DNA from: an uncultured Marinobacter sp.
GTDB taxonomy: Bacteria > Pseudomonadota > Gammaproteobacteria > Pseudomonadales > Oleiphilaceae
Direction of reading: 5' to 3'
Length of the DNA stretch: 64,000 nucleotides
NCBI RefSeq assembly: GCF_947488835.1
Contig: NZ_CANLBK010000001.1
Coordinates: 744,001 to 808,000 of the forward strand
The stretch's first letter is position 1; every line of letters begins with the position of its first letter. The position numbers and the translations under genes are program-made. Of the stretch, positions 38,246 to 47,320 are shown one piece after another. Below the pieces are notes generated by a model. It ran no database searches and was not told the DNA's origin. It saw nothing but the letters and a program-made list of their open reading frames with translations.

Positions 38246-38943
38246 ACCAACCGACCTTGCTCAAGCCTAAGCACCCGCCCCAGGCTCCGCGCCATTTTCA
38301 TATCGTGGGTCACCATGACAAACGCAATCCCCAACTGATCCCTCAAAGATTCTATAAGTGCCCGAACCCCTTCACCCGTGTGCTCATCAAGGTTGCCCGT
38401 GGGCTCATCCATCAACACACAATCCGGCTCGTTAACCAGCGCCCGGGCTATAGCAACACGCTGACGCTCACCGCCAGATAGCTCCCCAGGCTTATGTTCA
38501 AGACGCTCTGCCAGCCCAACCCTTTGCAAAATTGATTGCGCCCGGGCGCGGGCATCATTAACGGCCATTCCGCCAAGCGCGCAGGGCATCATGACGTTCT
38601 CAAGTGCAGTGAACTCTGGCAGCAGATGATGGAACTGATACACAAACCCCAGATGACGATTACGGAAACGGGCCCGACCTGATTCGGACAGGCGATGGAT
38701 ATCCTTGCCACAGATCGAAATCTGCCCGGTAGACGGCTTGTCGAGCCCGCCAAGGAGATTAAGCAGCGTTGTCTTGCCGGCACCACTACTCCCTACAATC
38801 GCCACCGTTTCGCCGGCTGTAACTTCCAGCGATATGTCGGAGAAAATTGTCAGCTTTTCCGGCCCCTGAGTGTAGGTGCGGGTAACCTGACGGCAGTCGA
38901 TCACCAGAGGCGTATCCTTCATGGCTTCAGGTTCCTTATTCAT
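38233..38943 (-). CDS. lolD: LolD, ATPase of the lipoprotein-releasing ABC transporter
   Basis: 236 residues. Energises release of outer-membrane lipoproteins to LolA. Walker A GSSGAGKTTLL, Q-loop VYQFHHLLPEF, LolD signature LSGGERQRVAIARAL, Walker B VLMDEPTGNLD. Coupled to the permease gene upstream by an 8-bp overlap. The usual lolE that follows lolD is absent; see the findings. Confidence 0.95.
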   Translation of the reverse strand: MNKEPEAMKDTPLVIDCRQVTRTYTQGPEKLTIFSDISLEVTAGETVAIVGSSGAGKTTLLNLLGGLDKPSTGQISICGKDIHRLSESGRARFRNRHLGFVYQFHHLLPEFTALENVMMPCALGGMAVNDARARAQSILQRVGLAERLEHKPGELSGGERQRVAIARALVNEPDCVLMDEPTGNLDEHTGEGVRALIESLRDQLGIAFVMVTHDMKMARSLGRVLRLEQGRLVQEA

Positions 38944-40177
38944 AACGAAGAGCCTCCGCAGGATCCACTCTCGACGCTCTCCACGCCGGGTAGATAGTCG
39001 CCAACAAACTCATGGCAAGCCCTGCACCGCTGATTATGGCTACGTCATTCCATTGCAGCTGGGAAGGCAAGTAACTGATGAAATACACATCCGCACTCAG
39101 GAACTGCTGCCCAAGGGCGCCTTCAAGCCAGGAAATAAACGCACTGATATTGAGGGCACCCAGGACGCCAAGCGTGGTGCCAATCAGAATGCCAAACACA
39201 CCGATGACCGCCCCCTGTACGATAAAAATCCGCATGATGTGCCCGGGCGTTGCGCCCATGGTACGGAGAATGGCGATATCCGCGGTTTTATCGGTCACCA
39301 CCATCACGAGTGTGGACACGATGTTGAACGCCGCCACTGCCACAATAAACATCAGCAGTAAGCCGATCATGGTTTTTTCCATGCGAATGGCCTGGAACAG
39401 GTTTCCGTGGGTGCGGGTCCAATCTGAAATGTAATAACGGCCAGAGAGCTCTCTTGCAGCCTCTTCTGCAACCTTGGGGGCAGCAAAAAGGTCATCAACC
39501 AATAGCCGAACACCCTGCGCCTTACCTCCGGTTCGCATCAGCTTCGCCGCATCATCCATGTGAATCAGCGTGTAATTGCCATCGAGTTCTGCGCCAACAC
39601 TGAAAACGCCTTTTACGGTAAACCGTTTGAGGCGGGGCAGCACGCCGGCGGGGGTAACTGAAGCCTCAGGCAGCACCACGGTCACTTTATCGCCTAGCTG
39701 CAAACGCAAGCTCGCTGCCATGGTACGGCCCACAATAATGCCAAACTCACCGGAAACCAGATCGTCCAATTTGCCTTCAATCATGTGGTTTTCGATGATG
39801 GAGACAGAACGCTCTTCCTCCGGAAGTATGCCGTTGAGCATAACGCCCCGCACTTCACCACCGCCGGTAACCATGCCCTGCCCCTGAATGAACGGAGCCG
39901 CAGCCAGAACTCTCGGGTGCCGCTGCACCTGAGCATCCACTGATTCCCAGTCTGCAATCGGCCCACTGCCCTGAATGATTGCATGGGGTACCATGCCCAG
40001 GATGCGCTGCTTGAGCTCACGATCAAAACCATTCATTACGGACAGCACGATAATAAGTACGGCCACACCAAGCATCAGCCCGATCATGGAGGTGAGGGAT
40101 ATAAAGGAAATAAAATGATTACGCCTTTTGGCCGCGGTGTAACGCAAGCCGATATAAAACGATAAGGGTCTGAACAT
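38936..40177 (-). CDS. lolC: LolC/LolE-family permease of the lipoprotein-releasing transporter
   Basis: 413 residues: one N-terminal membrane helix, a large periplasmic domain (about 45-265), and three membrane helices (about 270-400). The Hook region seen in LolC, TPAGVLPRLKRFTVKGVF, is present, as is the LolC N-terminal FYIGLRYTAAKRRN. Only one permease gene exists in this locus, so it may serve in both positions (LolF-like) or pair with a LolE encoded elsewhere. Start ATG at 40177 has no clear Shine-Dalgarno. Confidence 0.92.
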   Translation of the reverse strand: MFRPLSFYIGLRYTAAKRRNHFISFISLTSMIGLMLGVAVLIIVLSVMNGFDRELKQRILGMVPHAIIQGSGPIADWESVDAQVQRHPRVLAAAPFIQGQGMVTGGGEVRGVMLNGILPEEERSVSIIENHMIEGKLDDLVSGEFGIIVGRTMAASLRLQLGDKVTVVLPEASVTPAGVLPRLKRFTVKGVFSVGAELDGNYTLIHMDDAAKLMRTGGKAQGVRLLVDDLFAAPKVAEEAARELSGRYYISDWTRTHGNLFQAIRMEKTMIGLLLMFIVAVAAFNIVSTLVMVVTDKTADIAILRTMGATPGHIMRIFIVQGAVIGVFGILIGTTLGVLGALNISAFISWLEGALGQQFLSADVYFISYLPSQLQWNDVAIISGAGLAMSLLATIYPAWRASRVDPAEALRYE

Positions 40178-40301
40178 GGAGAGGTGCCTGTCGCTACCTT
40201 CAGATCGGTCGTGGTCTGGAATTCCCCTCGCAGCCTTTCAGTGCGGTGGGAAACTGCTAAACTTTTACTACTGGCTGAAATCCTTGCTCGCGGAGCCCTG
40301 A

Positions 40302-40889
40302 ATGCACACCGAAGATACGCCTTTCGAACCGACAGACAATCTACCTGAGCGTCGGGAATTTTTCCGCATCGAAGACCGGATTGGCCTGGAAGTCCGGAAG
40401 CTGCCGCACTCAGCCGAGTTTAGCGACAACCCTTTCAACGACGACCATATCGAGACGCTGAAAGCAGACTTCAGACGACTGGATCAGGACATCAAATCAC
40501 AGCTCGCCAGTCTTGCCGACCAAGACCGCCTGCTTACCGGTCTGGTAAAGTCCTTGAATGGGAAGCTGGATACGCTAGCGCGCATTATGGCCTTTCAGCA
40601 AAATCCCTTGCAACCGGAGGACTGGCAAGACGTAACTCTGAGCGAGGGTGGTCTGGCCTTTTCGGGGAGCCCACAAGCATGGCAAACTGGCGATAAGCTT
40701 GCAGTCCGCATGACTTTGCCGCCAGAACTATTCCAGCCCCGAGCCGTGGCACAGGTTTTGGATGTGCAGGCCGCCGAAACAGGCGGAGCAAGGGTTCATA
40801 CGGGCTTTATCCAGATACAAGATGGGGATCGTCAGCAAATCGCCAGACATGTGATGCGTTGGCAGATTCGTCAGCGCCAAAAAGAGTAG
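40302..40889 (+). CDS. PilZ-domain protein with internal helical insertion
   Basis: 195 residues. The RxxxR motif lies at R18-EFF-R22, but the expected [D/N]xSxxG motif appears 90 residues later as TLSEGG (112-117), with Thr in the first position. Between them, about 45-100, is a charged, heptad-like helical segment, as in the tetrameric PilZ subclass (tPilZ) described for a Xanthomonas protein. C-terminal beta strands follow (130-175). c-di-GMP binding is therefore doubtful. Start ATG with GGAG 6 nt upstream. Divergent from lolC, a placement also known in Pseudomonas. Confidence 0.82.
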   Translation: MHTEDTPFEPTDNLPERREFFRIEDRIGLEVRKLPHSAEFSDNPFNDDHIETLKADFRRLDQDIKSQLASLADQDRLLTGLVKSLNGKLDTLARIMAFQQNPLQPEDWQDVTLSEGGLAFSGSPQAWQTGDKLAVRMTLPPELFQPRAVAQVLDVQAAETGGARVHTGFIQIQDGDRQQIARHVMRWQIRQRQKE

Positions 40890-40993
40890 ACTGGCGAAAA
40901 CATGTGACTTTTGCCTTTAATTCTCGGATATTACGTTTTATCCATGTCTCCGGAGTGCTTGCCGGAGGCTCAAGTATGAGTGGAGAACGATCA

Positions 40994-41299
40994 ATGACAA
41001 TGAAGCGAGTCCTGACCAGCACCCTGGTATCGGCACTATTTATTATGGCTTTCGCCCCGGTTACCGGCGCACTTGCGGAAGAACTCCGTGTACCTGTAGG
41101 CAGCCAAGCAGACAGAAGCGACCAAAACGTGCCCCGGGTAGGTACCACACAGGCTTCGGTAAAAGCCTCATGGGGCCAGCCAGCTTCCATTGAGGGTCCT
41201 ATCGGCCATCCGCCGATCAGCCAGTGGAATTACGGTAATTTTGTGGTCTATTTCGAAAATGATCGTGTCATACACTCGGTCCTGACACCTCAGCGCTGA
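40994..41299 (+). CDS. Small exported protein, BamE-like
   Basis: 101 residues. An N-terminal signal peptide (hydrophobic 8-22, cleavage near ALAEE) leaves a mature protein of about 70 residues with VGTTQASVKASWGQP and QWNYGNFVVYFENDRVIHSVL, which resemble the SmpA/OmlA (BamE) fold; no lipobox Cys, so it should be soluble in the periplasm. Function is unknown. The open frame starts at 40859 inside the PilZ gene, but the ATG at 40994 follows GGAG by 8 nt and begins the signal; the ATG at 41000 is a close alternative. Confidence 0.72.
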   Translation: MTMKRVLTSTLVSALFIMAFAPVTGALAEELRVPVGSQADRSDQNVPRVGTTQASVKASWGQPASIEGPIGHPPISQWNYGNFVVYFENDRVIHSVLTPQR

Positions 41300-41358
41300 C
41301 ATTTTTCGACACGGTGTTCTTCCCGCCCACCTGTTCAGGGCACACATTCAGACGACAT

Positions 41359-41383
41359 GCCGCCTTTTTTATAGAATGGCGGC
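41359..41383 (+). terminator. Hairpin after the small exported protein gene
   Basis: Six-bp stem gccgcc/ggcggc with a 13-nt T-rich loop, followed by TTTT, 60 bp after the stop at 41299 and 27 bp before aguA. Modest stem, so a terminator is only plausible. Confidence 0.4.
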
Positions 41384-41409
41384 TTTTGCAATTTTAAGGT
41401 GACTGTAAA

Positions 41410-42462
41410 GTGACATCCCTACGCGTGTTGCCCGCTGAGTGGGCACCCCAAAGCGCCGTTGTACTTACCTGGCCTCACCCGGGTACCGACTGGGCAGGGA
41501 TTATTGATGAGGTAGAGCCCGTATTTCTGGAAATTGCCCGCTCGGTTCTCTATTTCCAACATCTCGTAATCAGCTGTGAGCACGTGGTTCGACTGCAAGA
41601 CCTTGAGCGCGAGCTAAACGCCTGGGCCAGCCAACAAAACCTGCCCGGACGGGTGCGCGCTGTCCCTGCGCCAGCAAACGACACCTGGGCTCGCGATCAC
41701 GGCCCGATTACCGTAATAACCGATGGCGAGCCCACCCTGCTGGACTTTCGTTTCAACGCCTGGGGGGGCAAATTCCCCTGGGAGAAAGACGATGCACTCA
41801 ACCGTCATCTTGCGAATTTTGGAGTGTTTGGTACTACCCCCATGCAAGCGGTGGACTTTGTCCTGGAGGGTGGCTCCATCGAATCGGATGGTGAAGGCAC
41901 CTTACTAGCCACCAGCGAATGCCTTTTGACCCCCTCACGCAATGCCTCCATGGACCGCGGTGCCATTGAGCAGCTGCTGGCTGAAATGCTGGGGGCAGAT
42001 CGGATTCTGTGGCTAAACCATGGTTATCTGGCCGGCGACGATACTGACAGCCATATTGATACTCTGGCCCGCTTTTGCGCCCCGGACCATATCTGCTACG
42101 TGGCCTGCCCGGACGTGGCAGATGAGCATTACAGTGCCCTCGCAGCCATGGAAGAAGACCTTCAGGAGTTCCGCCAGCGGGATGGTTCGCCCTACAAGCT
42201 CACAGCACTCCCCTGGCCTGACCCGGTATTCGGTGACGAAGGCGAACGCCTGCCAGCCACCTACGCTAACTTTCTGATCATTAATGGCGCGGTGCTATTA
42301 CCTGTATACGATGTACCTCAGGATGAAGAAGCCACTCGAATTATGAGCGGGATATTTCCTGACCGGGAGATAATCCCGATTAACTGCCGCCCCTTGGTCA
42401 AACAGCATGGCAGCCTGCACTGCGTCACCATGCAGATCCCGGAAGGAGTTGTCACGCTATGA
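41410..42462 (+). CDS. aguA: Agmatine deiminase
   Basis: 350 residues, agmatine deiminase/peptidyl-arginine deiminase family. Hydrolyses agmatine to N-carbamoylputrescine plus ammonia. Catalytic residues are visible: ANDTWARDHGP near the N-terminus, the LEGGSIESDGEGTLL stretch, the His region DDTDSHIDTLARF and the C-terminal nucleophile in GSLHCVTMQIP. GTG start at 41410, with AAGGTGA 7 nt upstream. Coupled to aguB by ATGA overlap, giving the two-step route to putrescine. Confidence 0.93.
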   Translation: MTSLRVLPAEWAPQSAVVLTWPHPGTDWAGIIDEVEPVFLEIARSVLYFQHLVISCEHVVRLQDLERELNAWASQQNLPGRVRAVPAPANDTWARDHGPITVITDGEPTLLDFRFNAWGGKFPWEKDDALNRHLANFGVFGTTPMQAVDFVLEGGSIESDGEGTLLATSECLLTPSRNASMDRGAIEQLLAEMLGADRILWLNHGYLAGDDTDSHIDTLARFCAPDHICYVACPDVADEHYSALAAMEEDLQEFRQRDGSPYKLTALPWPDPVFGDEGERLPATYANFLIINGAVLLPVYDVPQDEEATRIMSGIFPDREIIPINCRPLVKQHGSLHCVTMQIPEGVVTL

Positions 42463-43394
42463 GTCATAACCCCGGCAGAACCCGGAATTCAAGCCAGCTT
42501 GTAGTAGCTGCAATTCAGCAGGCGTGCAGTGAAAACAAAGCCGCCAGCCTCGCCACCTCCGAAATGCTGATTCGCGAAGCGGCCGCCGGTGGCGCTGAGT
42601 TGGTTATTCTGCAAGAGCTTCACGCAACCCAGTATTTTTGCCAAATCGAAGATACAAGCATATTTGACCTGGCCGAACCCATTCCTGGGCCCACCAGCGA
42701 AAAGCTTTCAGACCTGGCTCGGGAACTGAACGTCGTTATTGTGGGCTCTGTGTTTGAGCGACGCATGAACGGTGTTTATCATAATACCGCTGTGGTCATC
42801 GAGACCGATGGGGCCATTGCTGGCCTGTATCGCAAAATGCACATTCCGGACGACCCGGGGTTCTACGAGAAATTTTACTTCACCCCGGGTGATGCCGAGT
42901 TCAACGACGGCCGCAGCGGGTTCTCCCCCATCGAAACCTCGGTAGGTAAGCTTGGGGTTCTCGTTTGCTGGGATCAGTGGTACCCGGAAGCGGCACGCCT
43001 GATGGCGCTCGCCGGCGCCGAAATTCTGATTTACCCCACCGCCATCGGCTGGGACATAACAGACACTCCGGATGAGCAAGCCCGTCAACTGGAAGCCTGG
43101 GTCACCGTTCAACGGGGCCACGCCGTGGCCAACAACCTCCCGGTAGTTGCGCCCAACCGGGTAGGCACTGAACCGGATCCCACCGGGCATTCCGACGGTA
43201 TACTCTTCTGGGGCAATAGTTTTATCTGCGGTCCTCAAGGCGAGTTCCTCGCCCGGGCCGACGACAGCAGCGAATGCATATTGAGTGTCACCCTTGATCG
43301 CCATCGCACTGAATCTATTCGTCGCATCTGGCCGTACTTCAGAGACCGTCGCATCGACGCCTACGGCGACATTCTAAAAAGAGTGAGGGACTGA
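42459..43394 (+). CDS. aguB: N-carbamoylputrescine amidase
   Basis: 311 residues, nitrilase superfamily. Converts N-carbamoylputrescine to putrescine, CO2 and ammonia. The Glu-Lys-Cys triad sits in ILQELHATQYF, YRKMHIPDDPGFYEKFYFTPGD and LVCWDQWYPEAARLMA. Overlaps aguA by 4 bp. The pair lacks an aguR regulator here. Confidence 0.94.
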   Translation: MSHNPGRTRNSSQLVVAAIQQACSENKAASLATSEMLIREAAAGGAELVILQELHATQYFCQIEDTSIFDLAEPIPGPTSEKLSDLARELNVVIVGSVFERRMNGVYHNTAVVIETDGAIAGLYRKMHIPDDPGFYEKFYFTPGDAEFNDGRSGFSPIETSVGKLGVLVCWDQWYPEAARLMALAGAEILIYPTAIGWDITDTPDEQARQLEAWVTVQRGHAVANNLPVVAPNRVGTEPDPTGHSDGILFWGNSFICGPQGEFLARADDSSECILSVTLDRHRTESIRRIWPYFRDRRIDAYGDILKRVRD

Positions 43395-43401
43395 ACCCGG
43401 C

Positions 43402-44313
43402 ATGAAAAACCTGGTGGACAACGTAGTTACCGAACTGAACCAGATCCTGCTTGGCAAGGAGCACCAGGTTCGCTTGGCCCTCTGTGGCCTGCTCGCCAGT
43501 GGTCACTTGCTGATTGAAGACATTCCAGGCATGGGCAAAACCACCCTCTCCCATGCACTGGCCAAAGTGATGGGGCTTAGTTACCAGCGCATTCAGTTTA
43601 CCAACGACTTGTTGCCCGCTGATGTACTGGGCTATTCCATGTACGACAAACAAGCAGGGAGTCTGGTATTCCACCAGGGCCCTATTTTTGCCCAGGTGGT
43701 CCTGGCAGACGAAATCAACCGCGCGTCGCCACGAACACAGAGCGCACTGCTGGAAGCAATGGAAGAGCGCCAAGTATCCATTGAAGGCGAAACCCGACCA
43801 CTACCCCATCCGTTTTTTGTAATTGCCACCCAGAATCCTACAGAACAAGGCGGCACCTACCCTCTGCCCGAATCCCAGCTTGATCGTTTTCTGATGCGTA
43901 TTCGGCTTGGCTATCCCGACCCGAGAGCAGAGCGGGAGTTGTTGGAAGGCGAAGATCGCCGAGTAATGACAGACAGGCTCGGCACCCTGCTCTCCGAGAC
44001 CGAGCTCGCCAAACTTCAGGAAGAGGTAACCCGCATAACCGCCAGCCCGGCACTGCTGGACTACATCCAACGCTTGCTGGAACAAAGCCGCCGCATGCCC
44101 GGACTGCTCTATGGTTTGTCACCCAGAGCCGGGCTTGGGTTGCTCAGAGCCACTAAAGCCTGGGCGTTGATGGAAGGCCGCCGCCACGCACTACCTGATG
44201 ATATACAAGCAGTATTCCCGTCGATTGCCGAACACCGCCTCGAACAAGGCGAATCCGGAAAAAGTTCTGAACGCGTACGCCAACTGCTGGCCAGCGTTTC
44301 GGTACTGGAGTAA
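43402..44313 (+). CDS. MoxR-family AAA+ ATPase
   Basis: 303 residues. MoxR chaperone ATPase with Walker A EDIPGMGKTTL, Walker B VLADEINRASPRTQSALLEAMEE, sensor IATQNPTEQGGTYPLPESQLDRF, and the AAA lid domain LLYGLSPRAGLGLLRATKAWAL. Family members usually work with a DUF58 (VWA-like) protein encoded next door. Here the following 139 bp hold no such gene. It begins 7 bp after aguB, which it does not resemble in function. Confidence 0.9.
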   Translation: MKNLVDNVVTELNQILLGKEHQVRLALCGLLASGHLLIEDIPGMGKTTLSHALAKVMGLSYQRIQFTNDLLPADVLGYSMYDKQAGSLVFHQGPIFAQVVLADEINRASPRTQSALLEAMEERQVSIEGETRPLPHPFFVIATQNPTEQGGTYPLPESQLDRFLMRIRLGYPDPRAERELLEGEDRRVMTDRLGTLLSETELAKLQEEVTRITASPALLDYIQRLLEQSRRMPGLLYGLSPRAGLGLLRATKAWALMEGRRHALPDDIQAVFPSIAEHRLEQGESGKSSERVRQLLASVSVLE

Positions 44314-44419
44314 CCGCATAGATAGCATTGCTTTATCGGAGGAATTGAGCAAAACAAATGGAAGCTTGCTGCTTTCGTGATAGCCTTTTGCTCTTCCTCG
44401 CAATACAGGCTCCCAATGA

Positions 44420-45406
<987 letters not shown>

Positions 45407-45427
45407 GAGTTATCGGCAAAAGACAGG

Positions 45428-46141
45428 ATGACTTCACTACCCTGGCTAGACCCCGACCAGCTGTGGTTCCCCTCAGCCGATGAAGCCCTCGACGACCCCG
45501 ATGGCCTCCTCGCGCTGGGTGGTGACCTCTCCACAGAACGGCTAATCCTCGCCTACCGCAGCGGCATCTTCCCCTGGTACAGCGACGACCAACCCATACT
45601 CTGGTGGTCCCCAGACCCCCGTTGCGTGCTCTTCCCCGAAAACATACACATATCCCGAAGCCTGCGCAGAACGCTCAACCAGAGGCGCTTCAGCGTCACC
45701 ACAGACCAAGCCTTCAGCCGAATCATCCGCTTGTGCGCCTCCACCCGCAGCGAAGGCACCTGGATAACCGACGACATGATCGCAAGTTACTCAGCCCTGC
45801 ACCGCCAGGGAGTCGCCCACTCCATCGAAGTATGGAACCAGAAAGGCGAGTTGGCGGGCGGCATGTACGGGCTGGCCATTGGGCAATGCTTCTTTGGTGA
45901 ATCCATGTTTTCCCTGGAAACTAATGCATCCAAAGTGCTCATGGTCCATCTTGCCCACCAACTGCAAGACTGGGGCTATCGAATCATGGACTGCCAGGTA
46001 GAAAGCTCTCACCTTCTCAGCATGGGCGCACGCACCCTACCAAGAAACGAGTTCTTATCTATAATCAGTGAGTATGCGGACAAAAAACCGAACCAGAGCA
46101 ACTGGACATTCGACTGGCAGTGGAACCGGCCGGAGGCGTAA
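45428..46141 (+). CDS. aat: Leucyl/phenylalanyl-tRNA-protein transferase
   Basis: 237 residues. Adds Leu or Phe to N-terminal Lys or Arg, creating a bacterial N-degron. Family motifs: GDLSTERLILAYRSGIFPWY, PILWWSPDPRCVLFPE, EGTWITDDMIASYSALH, and GGMYGLAIGQCFFGESMFS. Ends directly at the ATG of the next gene, with no gap. Start ATG preceded by AGG immediately; GACAGG is close. Confidence 0.96.
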   Translation: MTSLPWLDPDQLWFPSADEALDDPDGLLALGGDLSTERLILAYRSGIFPWYSDDQPILWWSPDPRCVLFPENIHISRSLRRTLNQRRFSVTTDQAFSRIIRLCASTRSEGTWITDDMIASYSALHRQGVAHSIEVWNQKGELAGGMYGLAIGQCFFGESMFSLETNASKVLMVHLAHQLQDWGYRIMDCQVESSHLLSMGARTLPRNEFLSIISEYADKKPNQSNWTFDWQWNRPEA

Positions 46142-46855
46142 ATGAGTAGTCTGAGAACTCTGGTGTTCTACGCAACACCAGCCCACGACTGCAGCTATCT
46201 TCCAGATCGCGAAGCGACAACTATGTTTGTCGACCCGCGCGCCCAAATCGACAAAAAACTCTATAGCCAACTGACCGCACTGGGCTTCCGGCGCAGCGGC
46301 TCACATTACTATCGCCCGCACTGTGAAGCGTGCAACGCCTGTATCCCGGTGCGACTGAACGTGAATCACTTCCAACCGGATCGCAATCAACGCCGGGTCA
46401 TGAAAAAGAACAGTGATCTTGAATGCACACTGGTGCCGGCCGCCTTCAATGAGAGCTACTATCGGCTTTATGCCAACTATGTGGAACTGCGCCATAAAGA
46501 CGGTGACATGTACCCGCCCTCCCGTGAGCAGTTCATTTCCTTTCTGGTAGAAGGAAACTCCGACTCCTGGTTCCTGGAAATGCGCAAAGACGGAGAGCTG
46601 CTAGCATTGGCCGCAGTCGACGTTCTGGATGACGGGCTCTCCGCCATCTATACCGTATTCGATCCGGCTCAAGAGAGCCGTAGTTTGGGCACCTTTGCCG
46701 TTCTCTGGCAAATTGAAGAGACGCAAAGACGCAAACAGCCGCACCTCTATCTTGGATACTGGATAAAACAGTGCAACAAAATGAGTTATAAAACGCGCTT
46801 CAAGCCCCTGGAAGCGCTCCATGATGGTCAGTGGCGAGTCCTGAAAACCGAATAA
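46142..46855 (+). CDS. bpt: Aspartate/glutamate leucyltransferase Bpt
   Basis: 237 residues, related to arginyl-tRNA-protein transferase (Ate1). Adds Leu to N-terminal Asp or Glu. Visible: CSYLPDREATTMFVDP, the HYYRPHCEACNACIPVRL Cys cluster and YLGYWIKQCNKMSYKTRFKP. Together with aat and ClpS, both branches of tagging are encoded here. Bpt is known from Vibrio and Pseudomonas. Confidence 0.93.
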   Translation: MSSLRTLVFYATPAHDCSYLPDREATTMFVDPRAQIDKKLYSQLTALGFRRSGSHYYRPHCEACNACIPVRLNVNHFQPDRNQRRVMKKNSDLECTLVPAAFNESYYRLYANYVELRHKDGDMYPPSREQFISFLVEGNSDSWFLEMRKDGELLALAAVDVLDDGLSAIYTVFDPAQESRSLGTFAVLWQIEETQRRKQPHLYLGYWIKQCNKMSYKTRFKPLEALHDGQWRVLKTE

Positions 46856-47006
46856 CGCGGTATGACACGTAAATACCGATATAAACCGGCAATAAGCGGC
46901 TTTATTTGCCGCCAATAATGAACTCACTTTGCCAAACGGCTACAAATAAGGCAGAATTGCGCAATTTAAAATTACGGAAAGTATTTTCAACAGAGGTTTT
47001 TACTGA

Positions 47007-47225
47007 ATGGCGAAGACAGATGCTATTGAAATGGAAGGGGTTATTCTTGATACTCTTCCGAACACCATGTTTCGCGTTGAGCTGAGCAACGGACACGTTG
47101 TTACCGCTCACATTTCCGGCAAGATGCGTAAAAACTACATCCGCATCCTGACCGGCGACAAGGTCAAGGTTGAATTGACGCCTTACGATCTGAGCAAAGG
47201 CCGAATTGTGTACCGCGCCCGTTAA
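47007..47225 (+). CDS. infA: Translation initiation factor IF-1
   Basis: 72 residues, the standard length, OB fold with the conserved [43 protein letters not shown] region. Binds the 30S A site. AGAGG lies about 10 nt before the ATG. A possible promoter is TTGCCA at 46929, 17 nt, CAGAAT at 46952. It has its own terminator at 47252-47285. Confidence 0.98.
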   Translation: MAKTDAIEMEGVILDTLPNTMFRVELSNGHVVTAHISGKMRKNYIRILTGDKVKVELTPYDLSKGRIVYRAR

Positions 47226-47251
47226 TATTACGGCCGACTTCGAAGACGAAT

Positions 47252-47285
47252 AAAAAAACCGCTGCATCATTGCAGCGGTTTTTTT
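47252..47285. terminator. Bidirectional terminator of infA and clpA
   Basis: Perfect hairpin CCGCTGCA-tcat-TGCAGCGG flanked by seven A on one side and seven T on the other, a textbook bidirectional terminator between convergent infA and clpA. Confidence 0.93.
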
Positions 47286-47320
47286 GTTAGTGCCTTTGCT
47301 TGGCTGGCCTGCCAGCCGTC

